64,000 bases of DNA, taken from the NCBI GenBank assembly GCA_007751475.1, contig CP036434.1, positions 5,957,524 through 6,021,523 of the forward strand, in the 5' to 3' direction. A program made the translations under genes and the position numbers. The notes beneath the pieces were generated by a model. The model was not told the origin of the DNA. It did no database searches and saw nothing but the letters and a program-made list of their open reading frames with translations. This document shows positions 53,168 through 61,875 of the stretch, one piece after another. This DNA comes from Saltatorellus ferox. Its GTDB lineage: Bacteria; Planctomycetota; UBA1135; GCA-002686595. Every line of letters starts with the position of its first letter. Position 1 is the first letter of the stretch.

Positions 53168-56100
53168 CTACAGCTCGGGGATCGGGACCTCCACTTCGAT
53201 TCGGGCGAAGGCGCCGGGCTGGACGCTTACCTCGACGCGGTCTCGCGTGCCGCGGACCGCGATCCGCAGCATCGAGGTATGTGCCGGGAGCCCATCGATG
53301 CTAAGGGGCTCTGAGGGATTCCAGCGAATGGACTCCGGTCCGTGGGAGATGTCCATGGGGGCGTCGAGGGCATCCGCCTCACCGATCGAGTAGATCCATG
53401 GATGCCTGCTATCGCTGACTGCCGCCGCCTTCCACTCGGCGGCATTGGACGCGCTGATCTCCACCGACGTGAGTGCCACCTGGTAGCGGCCGTCCTCGCG
53501 CAGGCGCTGGCTGTCGAGCACGACCGGCGTCGTTCTGCGCGTTCCCAGCTCCATCACTCCGAAGAGGAAAGCGACGGGGACAGGGTCGCTCGGGTGTGTT
53601 CGGAAGACTCCGTCCGGGTCACACGGCAACCAGTGATCCGGGGTCCCCATGTTGATGTGCGTTCCGACGGCTCCGTAGAGCGGATAGGCAAAAAGGTTGC
53701 GCTCCAGCGGCGAGGTGCACGTCACGCGACCGGTGATGATCGAATCCGAACGCCATGCGGGATTCCACGGGATCTCACGGGTCTCGCCAGCCGCCAGGGG
53801 AACCTGGAGAGCGCGGTCCGTTCCCTGCGTGGGGTCGAGCGGAGGGCCGTCCCAGCCGATCTGGATTTGGACGCGGATCCGCATCTGATCCACCCAGACC
53901 TCCGGCCCGACCGCGTGGAGGCCGGGACTCAAGTCGCAGAAGACGACGCTGGTCCCCTGACGCACTCCGGCCACCGTCGCTTTCGTCGACCGGGCGAGCA
54001 GGGCAGGCGCATCGGGGGGGACGTCCACCACGCGTAGCTCACAGGCGGCTTTCGTTCCGCGAACCTCGACCACCTCTTGGGAGCTCAGCTCCTCCGCTGA
54101 GATCCTCGGTGAGGTGCCGTCGAGATGGCTCGAGTGCCGCAGCCACCAGGCGTCGCCTGGCATCCAGGGGAACGGGCCGGCCATCCCGTCCCGACCGGCT
54201 CCGAATGCGATGGAGATCCCCGAGCCAAGCTGAAGGGTGCCATGAGCCGCCGTGGGCTGACCGGATCCATCGAGCAGACGAAGTGAGCGATTCTCGGCGG
54301 GCTTCAGGAAGAGCTCCGCTCCGGCCAGGTCCCTCGGTCCCTCGACGAAGAGGACCTCGTATCCGGGCACGGCGACGAACCTCCTACCGCGTTCCACCTC
54401 GGTGAACCACTTGCCAACGACCAGCTCCCCGTTGTCGATGGGATAGCGCTGATTTGCTGCGACCCCGCTCCACTGCCCGTCGCGCAGGTGCTGCTCATGG
54501 CACCAGGCCCGACCCTCGACAGGTTCCCCTGTAACCGCGTCCGTCATCCGGATCTTGCGCTCGTTGCGCGCGACTTCGAGCGCGAGTTCCGTGTCCGCGC
54601 GCTCGAGGCGCAGGATGGCTTGAAACGTTCCGTCACGGACGTTGCCTTGCGTTCGCCAGCCCTCATCGGAGCGAATGCGGCAGCCATCGAAGAGCAGGCG
54701 CGGTTCACTCTTCGAAATCGAGAGCCGCCCGGCGCCCACCGGCAGATCTACCCGGCCCTCCCCATCGGTCCACACGTAGATCGCCGCGCTGTCCTCGCCC
54801 TGATCCCAGGCCAGGGGGAACGCGCGGTTCACCACGGGTGTCCGACCCACCGAGCCGGTGAAGAGCGCGCTGCGCCGCGGCCCGTCCACGCGAATCGTGT
54901 TCGACTGCAGCGGGCCCACCGTCGCCAGCGCACACCGTCCGTCGGGGGCCTTCACCCAGAGCGCCGCGGACATCGAGAGCGAAAGCTCCATCATCCCCCT
55001 CGAGTCCGTCGTCCCGACGGAGAGCGCCTCGTCCAGCTCGCCCGGCGCCGGCGCGATTCCGCCGCCCTGGACGGCGACGCTCCTGTGGAGAAAGCCCTTC
55101 GCTGCTTCCAGAGGCCGGCCGCTCCCGTCGACCACCGACACCGTGACGCGCCCCAGAGGTTCCATCCGGAGCCAGCTCAAATGGAGCGCTCCGTCCGCGT
55201 CCCGCTCGGGCGGCAGATCCGCGAGGGAAAGGGACAGAGGCTCGAACTTCGGATGGGTCAGCGTGAGCACGGGGTTCGCCTCGTCCTCGTCGAGACCGCG
55301 AAGAGAAAAATAGCCCGAGGACGGGCTCGCCGCAGTGGCCGCGGCGCTGCCCCAACGCACCTGCGCGAGGACCGGTGCGCGCGAGGTGCGGGAGACGACG
55401 CTTCCCAGAATCGCGGTCGGAGGCAGCGGTGCGACGGTCGCCTCCCTCGCCTCGTCGGGAGCTCTCGTGCCTGTGACGATCGCGAGCCGCCCGGCGTCGT
55501 CGAGCGACCCGGCGGCCTGAAGTTCCAGAAGGCCGTCCAATGGGGAGCGCCCGCCTGGCACCGAGACCGTGCTCACCGGGTCTTTGACCTCACCGCGCAC
55601 GGTGGTCCAGATCCCTGCGGCGACCAGGGCAATGGCCACGGACGCGAACAGCGCGGCCTTCATCGCAGAGCTCGCCCAGAACGGAGCCGACGTGGACCCC
55701 ACGGCGCCGAGGCGCGCCGCCGATCCAGGGGGAACGAGCAACACACCGAGCGCCGCGCGCCAGTCGCGCTCCTGCGGGTCCGCCGCCTGGCCGCCGCGCT
55801 CCAGCTCCGCGCGGATCTTCCGGAGACCGCGCTCGAGGCGCGACTTGATCGTCGGTACGGGGACGCCGGTCCGCGCCCCGATCTCCGCCACCGTCAGTCC
55901 TCCCTGGAAGCGCAGCACGACGGCCGACTGCTCGTCGGCGTTGAGTCGAGCCAGAGCGTCGTGCAGGAGCCGCTGCTGCTCCAGGCGCGCTGCGATCTCG
56001 TCCGGTCCCATCGAATCGTCCGTGGCGAGCCCCTCGCCCGCCGCTTCCAGCTCGTCGTGGTGCTCCACTCGGGAGCGCCCCCGCCGCCTCAGTTCGTCGA

Positions 56101-56326
56101 TCGACTTCCGACGCAGCGCCGTGCCCAGCCAGGAACGAAGGCTTCTCGGGGACGCACTTCCGTCGGCCGCTCCGGAGAAGGTCGTGACCGCGGATAGCAG
56201 CGTCTCCTGGACGAGGTCCTCGGCGGCGTGCTCATCGCGAAGGAGCGCGGCGGCGAGACGACGCAGGAACGGCTCCTCCTGATGGAGCCGGGCGAGGTAG
56301 GGCGTGGGTGCTTGGGGGTACTTCAT
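53168..56326 (-). CDS. ECF sigma factor / membrane helix / large extracytoplasmic fusion
   Basis: 1052 residues from the ATG at 56326. Region 2: about residues 18-85 (FLRRLAAALLRDEHAAEDLV, then SLRSWLGTALRRKSIDELRR). Region 4: about 125-180 (LNADEQSAVVLRFQGGLTVA, then VPTIKSRLERGLRKIRAEL). Membrane helix: near 225-245 (MKAALFASVAIALVAAGIW). The outer part of about 800 residues has one clear carboxypeptidase-regulatory-like repeat (ILGSVVSRTSRAPVLAQVRW) and other beta-rich stretches, ending SVQPGAFARIEVEVPIPEL. Complete and without frameshift. It has no anti-sigma neighbour. Confidence 0.8.
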   Translation of the reverse strand: MKYPQAPTPYLARLHQEEPFLRRLAAALLRDEHAAEDLVQETLLSAVTTFSGAADGSASPRSLRSWLGTALRRKSIDELRRRGRSRVEHHDELEAAGEGLATDDSMGPDEIAARLEQQRLLHDALARLNADEQSAVVLRFQGGLTVAEIGARTGVPVPTIKSRLERGLRKIRAELERGGQAADPQERDWRAALGVLLVPPGSAARLGAVGSTSAPFWASSAMKAALFASVAIALVAAGIWTTVRGEVKDPVSTVSVPGGRSPLDGLLELQAAGSLDDAGRLAIVTGTRAPDEAREATVAPLPPTAILGSVVSRTSRAPVLAQVRWGSAAATAASPSSGYFSLRGLDEDEANPVLTLTHPKFEPLSLSLADLPPERDADGALHLSWLRMEPLGRVTVSVVDGSGRPLEAAKGFLHRSVAVQGGGIAPAPGELDEALSVGTTDSRGMMELSLSMSAALWVKAPDGRCALATVGPLQSNTIRVDGPRRSALFTGSVGRTPVVNRAFPLAWDQGEDSAAIYVWTDGEGRVDLPVGAGRLSISKSEPRLLFDGCRIRSDEGWRTQGNVRDGTFQAILRLERADTELALEVARNERKIRMTDAVTGEPVEGRAWCHEQHLRDGQWSGVAANQRYPIDNGELVVGKWFTEVERGRRFVAVPGYEVLFVEGPRDLAGAELFLKPAENRSLRLLDGSGQPTAAHGTLQLGSGISIAFGAGRDGMAGPFPWMPGDAWWLRHSSHLDGTSPRISAEELSSQEVVEVRGTKAACELRVVDVPPDAPALLARSTKATVAGVRQGTSVVFCDLSPGLHAVGPEVWVDQMRIRVQIQIGWDGPPLDPTQGTDRALQVPLAAGETREIPWNPAWRSDSIITGRVTCTSPLERNLFAYPLYGAVGTHINMGTPDHWLPCDPDGVFRTHPSDPVPVAFLFGVMELGTRRTTPVVLDSQRLREDGRYQVALTSVEISASNAAEWKAAAVSDSRHPWIYSIGEADALDAPMDISHGPESIRWNPSEPLSIDGLPAHTSMLRIAVRGTRDRVEVSVQPGAFARIEVEVPIPEL

Positions 56327-56876
56327 GGGCTTCGCCGGGTAGGACGCCCACCTCTGGCCCCTGGATGAGGAGAATTTCGATTTCCGAAGGCGCAGCGCAC
56401 GGGGCGCTGAATCCGGGTCGCTGAAGCCCGAACAAGATCCTACCCTCGCCACATGACTGCCGCGCATCGCCCCCCCCGGACCGTGGCGACCGGATGGTCA
56501 GCAGTGGACGCTGTTCTGTTCTCGACCCCGCTCGGGCACGCCGTTTCGTCCTCTTGCCCCTGATCATGGGTAGTACGTGACGGTTCGTGGCGACGGATAG
56601 ATCGACCACATCAAGAGAAACTGGAACCATGCGGCGTCCTTCGCTGAGTTCACCGCGCTGCTTCGCAGCCACAGGAGAGAGTTCTGACGGAACCCACGGA
56701 TGAGAGCCGAAGCGCTCGATTCCTTGCGGGAAGTCCTCAATTTCAGACGGGGTTGGCGGGCGGACTGCGGTTAACCGGTGAGCAGCGCTCACTTCGCCGC
56801 CCACATCCTGGTCAGGAGCGCAGCGCCGTCCTCTCGGCTGCCAATTCCTCCTCAACGAGCCCCTTCCTCAACCGCC
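56327..56876. other. Intergenic region between divergent genes, no recognised gene
   Basis: 550 bp. Open frames on the minus strand lack protein-like features. It should contain the promoters for the sigma fusion (left) and the tail-fibre-like gene (right), but none was recognisable. Confidence 0.4.
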
Positions 56877-58082
56877 ATGAAGTCTCTCTCTCTCCTCGCC
56901 TGCGCCTTGTGCATGACCAGCTCTTCGATGGCCCAGCAGCAACAGGTGACCGCCTGGGGCATCGTCGACCTCGCTCCGGGTTCCCAGCCGCCCATCAGGG
57001 CTTCCTCGATCCCGACGCTTGGGCAGCTCTTCCCCATGAGCCCCCTGCTCAACGTGGATGCCCTGGGCAACGTGGGCATCGGTACCACGACACCCCAGGG
57101 AGCCTTGGAGGTGCTCGGTCAGAGCCACGGTGCGTCCTTCCGCGTCGTCGATTCTCCAGGAAGTGCTGGGACCCAGCTGGTGAGTGCCCACGTGTCGTCG
57201 ACCGGCCAGGGCCTGCAGGCGCGATTTTCGGGACCGGGCACCGGATACATCGATATCGGTCAGGATGGCGGCGGCAGCTTCGTGATCGAGGGCAACGACG
57301 TGCCTCGCTTCGTGGTGGCCCAGAACGGCAAGATGGCCGGGGGCGCTCCGATCTACAACAACGTCCAGATGAGTCTCGGTAGCGACCTCGAGTACGTGCT
57401 CTACGGCGACAACCAGAACACGACGAGCAGCTTCTCTACCGGCGTCTTCGGCACCATCAGCACGATCGGCAACGCGGTGTTTGGAGCTGGTGTCTGGGGC
57501 CAATCGATGGATCCGAACCGCGTGGCGGTCTTTGCCGAGGGCGATTTCCGTGCCACGGGAACCAAGTCGTTCGTCCAACCGCACCCGACCGACGCGGCCA
57601 GGCAGATCCACTTCGTTTGCCTCGAAGGGAACGAGTCGGGCACCTACTTCCGCGGAAAGACCCTCGTGACCGGCGGTACCGCGACCGTTCAGGTTCCTGA
57701 GGAGTTTCGGCTGGTCAGCGAGCGGGAGAACCTGACCGTGCAGCTCACGGCCATGGGGAATGCGCGCGTGTGGCTGGAGAGCTACGACCTGAACGAGATC
57801 GTCATCGGCTCCACGGGCGATGTCGAGGTTCACTACATGGTGAACGGCGTGCGGCTCGGATACAGCGACCACCAGGCCATCGAACGGAACACCGCCTACG
57901 TCCCCCGCGACGAGAGGCCGTTCGGGACCCAGTACCCGAAGGAGATCCGCGAGATGCTCGTCCGCAACGGGACGCTGAACGAGGACTTCACGCCCAACCG
58001 GGATACGGCCGCCCGCCTGGGCTGGCAGCTCGACATTGGCCCGGTGGCGACGAACGCCCACGAGGCGCTGGCGCGTCGATGA
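56877..58082 (+). CDS. Secreted tail-fibre-like protein
   Basis: 401 residues from the ATG at 56877, signal peptide SLLACALCMTSSSMA|QQQQ. Residues about 55-75 contain DALGNVGIGTTTPQGALEVL, the motif common in trimeric tail-fibre/adhesin shafts. The C-terminal half (KSFVQPHPTDAARQIHFVCL, then GTYFRGKTLVTGGTATVQVP and VRLGYSDHQ) is a conserved head seen in many bacterial secreted proteins of this type. It may form a trimeric surface fibre. No phage genes are near, so it is probably cellular. Confidence 0.65.
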   Translation: MKSLSLLACALCMTSSSMAQQQQVTAWGIVDLAPGSQPPIRASSIPTLGQLFPMSPLLNVDALGNVGIGTTTPQGALEVLGQSHGASFRVVDSPGSAGTQLVSAHVSSTGQGLQARFSGPGTGYIDIGQDGGGSFVIEGNDVPRFVVAQNGKMAGGAPIYNNVQMSLGSDLEYVLYGDNQNTTSSFSTGVFGTISTIGNAVFGAGVWGQSMDPNRVAVFAEGDFRATGTKSFVQPHPTDAARQIHFVCLEGNESGTYFRGKTLVTGGTATVQVPEEFRLVSERENLTVQLTAMGNARVWLESYDLNEIVIGSTGDVEVHYMVNGVRLGYSDHQAIERNTAYVPRDERPFGTQYPKEIREMLVRNGTLNEDFTPNRDTAARLGWQLDIGPVATNAHEALARR

Positions 58083-58125
58083 GAGGAAGCGCCCAGTCGC
58101 TCTCGCGCCGTGGCGCGCGATTCGT

Positions 58126-58222
58126 GGCGGTACTGAACCCGACCCAAAGCCGGCACGTTTCAGCCAGAGGTGTTTCCCCTCCGACGGAAACGTGGCGGCT
58201 TTGGGTCGGGTTCGGTACCGCC
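58126..58222. repeat. 97-bp hairpin: two inverted palindromic units around a 27-nt spacer
   Basis: Forward unit 58126-58160 (two changes), spacer 58161-58187, inverted full unit 58188-58222. The spacer differs from that at 34296 in only a few bases, so both are copies of one composite element. It lies between convergent genes, 25 bp from the end of the sigma fusion. Confidence 0.92.
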
Positions 58223-58246
58223 GGGAAACGATCCCCAGTCGGCGAA

Positions 58247-61153
58247 TTATCTTTCCACGGGAGGAGCGTCGATCCGAAGCGTCGGCGTCCCTTCGTTTCG
58301 AACCTCGATGGTGGCCTCCGTCGGGCTCGCGACGCTCGCCGCGACCATCCCACCTTCCCCCGAGAACGGCTCCGACTTTTCCGCGCGATAGAGGCGATAG
58401 ACGCCCGGCATGGGGAAGCTCGCTTCGAAGGAAGCGGAGGTCTCATCGAAAGATTCGCCCCCCCCACGGGTCAGGGCCGAAGTTCCTGCCGTGGGGGTCC
58501 CGGCCTCGCCGCGCAGGGAGTAGCTGAACCCGGAGTCCGCCTGCCCCTGCAGCTCCACGCGCACCACGATCGGCTCCAGGAAATCGAAGTCCACGATGTC
58601 CTCGAGTTCCCGCCCGTTCGCCAAGCTGGCCACCCTGCCGTCGTAGGTTTCGAACATCACCGCATGATCCATGCGCAGGGGCAGCAGGAGCGGCCTGGGA
58701 GCGTCCCGCCGCTGGCGCACGGAGTAGACGAGGCTGGCCCCCGGCCGGCCGATCTGCACCGGCGCCTGGACCGCCATCACGCGCAGGATCGTCGGGAGGC
58801 GATCCGGCACCTCACCGTTCACCGTGACCGATATCTCGCGGATCAGATCCGAGAGGCGAACGCCGTCGACCCTTGGGTCGCGCACCTCCCCGCTGGCAGG
58901 GACCTCGATCCCCTCGAACTTCGCGACTGGCACATGGCCACCTTCGAGCCGCAGCTCCGCGCGGTAGATCCCTGGCCTGAGCGCAGGGGCCCGGAAACGA
59001 CCCTGGCCGAGGCTCTCGACGAAGACGTACTTTCCCTCTTCGTCCTGCAGCACGATCTTCACCACGTCCCGCGCAGCGGGAAGGGAGGACGCGTCGAGAG
59101 TGGCGAGGAACGTCGCGCCCCGGCCCAGGGTGAGGACCAGCGGCTCCTCCAGCGCGTCAGGATCCAGATCGACTTGATCGGGAAAGTACTGGCCGCTGCC
59201 ATGCCGCGCCTTCAGCACCGGCGCAGCCCCCAGCGTCTCCGTGAAGGTGAAGCGTCCCTCGCCATCGGTCCGCGCTCCGTGCTGAATGCGTCCGGGCCTG
59301 GCAAGCGTGACGTCGACGCCCGGAATCGGAGTCCCCTCGCCGTCCACCACGGTTCCCTCCAGCCTGACCGGCTTCTCCCAGCGCAGCACGAGCTCGCCGA
59401 GGTCGGCGCCGGCGAGGATCTCCTCCGGGGTCAGGTCGAGAATCTGAAGCGCCTCCTCCAGGCCAGCGCCCGTGGTTCTTCTGGCCACCACGGAGAGTGG
59501 CGGCGTGATCTTTCCGTCGTCCGGAACCTCGATGCGCATCTCTCCGCCGGGGCCCGTGACGGCGTTGATGAGACCGGCGAGTTGATCTCCGTAGCCCGGG
59601 AGCCCGTGGGAAAGCGTCACCTGGGTCTCCGCGAGCGGGCGCCCCTGGCCGTCCACGAGCGTAGCGCTCAGACGAGGCTTCGCTCGCCGTATCGTTTCGA
59701 TGTGGCGGCGCTCCCCTTCCCTGCCTGGACCCACGTCCTCGAAGGACCAGGTGGCCCCGATCTCGGGCACCGTGACCGTCGCCTCGAAGGCCCGGGAACC
59801 GATCACGAATCGTGGAAACAGCGCCACGCCGTCTTCCAGACGGGCGGTGTACAGCGCGCTCGACGCGCCCGAATACGGCGGAGATCGGAATCGAACGCTC
59901 ACCGACCCGTTGAGCGGATCTCGCTCGCCGTTCGATCCGATGACCACGAATTGGACCGAACCGAACGAGGGCAGGGTCAGCGTCCGTTCCTGGTCGCCGG
60001 GCTTCTTCTTGAACGGACGAAAGCGCCGGGCGACCACCGCATCGGGCTCGAACTCCGCCGCGCCGGGGATGTCGAGGGCGACGGCCTCGATCGACACGGC
60101 GCTCCACCGGTCAGGACCGATCTCTGCCTGATTCCAGGTCTGTCCGATCCAGCAGTGCTGGAACCAGGCCTCGCCGCGATGGAGTTGGTGGGTGAAGCCC
60201 AGCTCGATGTCGTTGCCCTCCGGATAGCGGATGTCCTTCGGCAAGTCGACCCTCGTGAACGCCGTCACTCCCAGGCCCTCCATGGCTGGCTCGTCCAGCG
60301 GAGCCCCGAACCGATCCACCACGCGCACCGTCAGCCTGGCGGCGCGCTTCAGCTCGATCTCGGGGTCCACGGCACCGCGGTCGTAGCTCCCGAAGCCGAG
60401 TCGAGCCTGGTCCGAGGCCACGACCAGAAACGGAGGACGCACGTCGATCGCACACACCCCAGCCTCGTCCGCGCGGAAGCGAGTGCCCTGGTTCCAGAGC
60501 GTGGCCTCCAGCTGATAGAGCGCTCGGACGTCACCCGAAATCTCGGCGGTCGGCAGCGCGATCACGTCAGCGTTCGGCACCGGAACGCCGTCGGCCACGA
60601 CGCGGACAGAGACGGGGACCTCGGCCGCCCGTGGCGCATCGGCGCGACGGGTCGTCTCCTGCTCAGGTACGGGCTCGAATTCAGCCGCGGCGCCGGGCTC
60701 CTTCGCTGCCGCCGAACCGGCGGAAGTGAGTTTGGCGCCCACGAGCTCCAAGGGCTCGGTGGGCGCCACGCCCACGGGCTGCGCGAGCTTCCAGGCCCCC
60801 GCCGCCAGCGCCACGAGAGCGACCGCACCCGCCGCCACCACGAGTCCCGCCGCGCCGAGCGCCTGCGCCCTGGGCACGACGCTCCCCATCGGCGCCATCC
60901 AGGTGGCCCAAGTCCGGCGATCCCCGAAGCTCCGGTCCAGCTCCGCGCGAAGGGTCTCCAGCCCGCGCTGGATACGCGAGTGCACCGTCGATACGGCGAT
61001 GGCCTCGGCGGCCGCGATCCTGCGCGGTGCCAGGCCTTCGTAGAAGCGCATCAAGATCACGCGACGCTGCCCGTCGGGCAGCCCGTCCACGCATCCGAGT
61101 AGAAGCCGCTGGCGCTCGATCAGGGCCGCGTCGTCCAGGGCGCTCGTCGCCAT
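58247..61153 (-). CDS. Sigma region 4 / membrane helix / Cna-B-like repeat fusion, lacking region 2
   Basis: 968 residues from the ATG at 61153; a stop lies 8 codons upstream. Residues 8-75 are a region 4 domain (LPDGQRRVILMRFYEGLAPR, then STVHSRIQRGLETLRAEL). No region 2 is present in any upstream frame. The membrane helix is near 98-125 (LGAAGLVVAAGAVALVALAA). The outer part has several Cna-B/carboxypeptidase-regulatory repeats (DGEGTPIPGVDVTLARPG, DGQGRPLAETQVTLSHGLPG) ending LRIDAPPVER. Without region 2 it could bind DNA but not act as a normal sigma factor. Fragments of it lie at 48313 and 52367. Confidence 0.75.
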   Translation of the reverse strand: MATSALDDAALIERQRLLLGCVDGLPDGQRRVILMRFYEGLAPRRIAAAEAIAVSTVHSRIQRGLETLRAELDRSFGDRRTWATWMAPMGSVVPRAQALGAAGLVVAAGAVALVALAAGAWKLAQPVGVAPTEPLELVGAKLTSAGSAAAKEPGAAAEFEPVPEQETTRRADAPRAAEVPVSVRVVADGVPVPNADVIALPTAEISGDVRALYQLEATLWNQGTRFRADEAGVCAIDVRPPFLVVASDQARLGFGSYDRGAVDPEIELKRAARLTVRVVDRFGAPLDEPAMEGLGVTAFTRVDLPKDIRYPEGNDIELGFTHQLHRGEAWFQHCWIGQTWNQAEIGPDRWSAVSIEAVALDIPGAAEFEPDAVVARRFRPFKKKPGDQERTLTLPSFGSVQFVVIGSNGERDPLNGSVSVRFRSPPYSGASSALYTARLEDGVALFPRFVIGSRAFEATVTVPEIGATWSFEDVGPGREGERRHIETIRRAKPRLSATLVDGQGRPLAETQVTLSHGLPGYGDQLAGLINAVTGPGGEMRIEVPDDGKITPPLSVVARRTTGAGLEEALQILDLTPEEILAGADLGELVLRWEKPVRLEGTVVDGEGTPIPGVDVTLARPGRIQHGARTDGEGRFTFTETLGAAPVLKARHGSGQYFPDQVDLDPDALEEPLVLTLGRGATFLATLDASSLPAARDVVKIVLQDEEGKYVFVESLGQGRFRAPALRPGIYRAELRLEGGHVPVAKFEGIEVPASGEVRDPRVDGVRLSDLIREISVTVNGEVPDRLPTILRVMAVQAPVQIGRPGASLVYSVRQRRDAPRPLLLPLRMDHAVMFETYDGRVASLANGRELEDIVDFDFLEPIVVRVELQGQADSGFSYSLRGEAGTPTAGTSALTRGGGESFDETSASFEASFPMPGVYRLYRAEKSEPFSGEGGMVAASVASPTEATIEVRNEGTPTLRIDAPPVER

Positions 61154-61292
61154 CGACTGGAGGGGCTTGCTTCTTCATGACTACAGGCCCATGGCCGCCA
61201 GAGCAGAATCCTGCTCAGGAATAATGCAGAGCTTCCCTCGCCGAGGCGCGACGCCCCCGAACATCGGACGCCGGACACCGGACGCCAAACGA

Positions 61293-61332
61293 CCCGCGCG
61301 CGCTCACCTCCGAGGAAATGAGCGCGCGCGGG
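61293..61332 (-). terminator. Strong intrinsic-type terminator after the ferredoxin gene
   Basis: Perfect 14-bp GC-rich stem (61293-61306 with 61319-61332) and a 12-nt loop, 28 bp downstream of the ferredoxin stop. On the minus strand it is followed by a short T-containing stretch (TCGTTTGG). It separates the ferredoxin from the sigma-4 fusion. Confidence 0.8.
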
Positions 61333-61359
61333 CCGTATCGGCAGAACCTAAAGAAAGGA

Positions 61360-61692
61360 TCAGGCCGGCTCTTCGGACAGCATCGCTCGCTTGTCCTCGA
61401 CGTCCTTGAACTCCTCTGCCTCGGGCAGAGCGTCCTTCTTTTCGGTGATGACGGGCCAGGTGCCAGCGAGCTTCGCGTTCAGCTCGACGTACTCTGCCCA
61501 CTTCTCCGGGACCTCGGTCTCCTCGAAGATGGCTTCGGTCGGGCATTCCGGCACGCAGGCGCCGCAGTCAATGCACTCGTCCGGGTTGATGGCGAGGAAG
61601 TTCTCGCCCTCGGTGAAGCAGTCGACCGGACATACGTCGACGCAGTCGGTGTACTTGCACTTGATGCAGGGCTCAGTGACGACGTAGGGCAT
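61360..61692 (-). CDS. fdxA: Seven-iron ferredoxin
   Basis: 110 residues. CIKCKYTDCVDVCPVDC (Cys9 to Cys25) and CIDCGACVPECP (Cys40 to Cys50) match the Azotobacter ferredoxin I pattern: Cys9, 17 and 50 for the 3Fe-4S cluster, Cys21, 40, 43 and 46 for the 4Fe-4S cluster. The acidic C-terminal tail is usual for FdxA. A soluble low-potential electron carrier. Complete, with its own terminator. Confidence 0.92.
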   Translation of the reverse strand: MPYVVTEPCIKCKYTDCVDVCPVDCFTEGENFLAINPDECIDCGACVPECPTEAIFEETEVPEKWAEYVELNAKLAGTWPVITEKKDALPEAEEFKDVEDKRAMLSEEPA

Positions 61693-61875
61693 GGGATCTT
61701 ATTCGGGGTCTCTGGCTGGGGCCGGGCACCGACCGAGTCCTCTACAGTGGAGGGCTCCGTACAGGGGGTGCCTTGTGAATGCGTGCAGGGTACGCTCCCT
61801 GCCCCGCGGGGTGAAGTGTCAGTGGCCCAAGCCGCCCATATCTCAAGACGACATTTTGGACCCTTCGGACGCGTT

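Noticed and set aside
56232..56855. Minus-strand gene upstream of the 53168 sigma fusion
   Set aside because: Composition is not protein-like and the frame overlaps the start of the sigma gene.
57673..57684. GGCGGTACCGCG inside the tail-fibre-like gene as another element
   Set aside because: It matches only part of the palindrome, has no flanking unit sequence and encodes ordinary residues; probably chance.
56877..58082. Prophage tail gene
   Set aside because: The protein has tail-fibre-like motifs but also a signal peptide, and no other phage gene lies nearby.
27511..58222. CRISPR array
   Set aside because: The repeats are scattered over 30 kb, partly truncated, in both orientations and without regular spacers; no cas genes were seen.
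27511..58222. Integron attC sites
   Set aside because: The units are palindromic, but the GTTRRRY-type core is missing, no integrase was seen, and the genes between units are not arranged as same-strand cassettes.
27511..58222. Adapter or cloning-linker contamination (KpnI site GGTACC in each unit)
   Set aside because: Units vary in sequence and length, are joined to genomic repeats in the same way at several loci, and form conserved composites, unlike a fixed linker. It cannot be fully excluded without reads.
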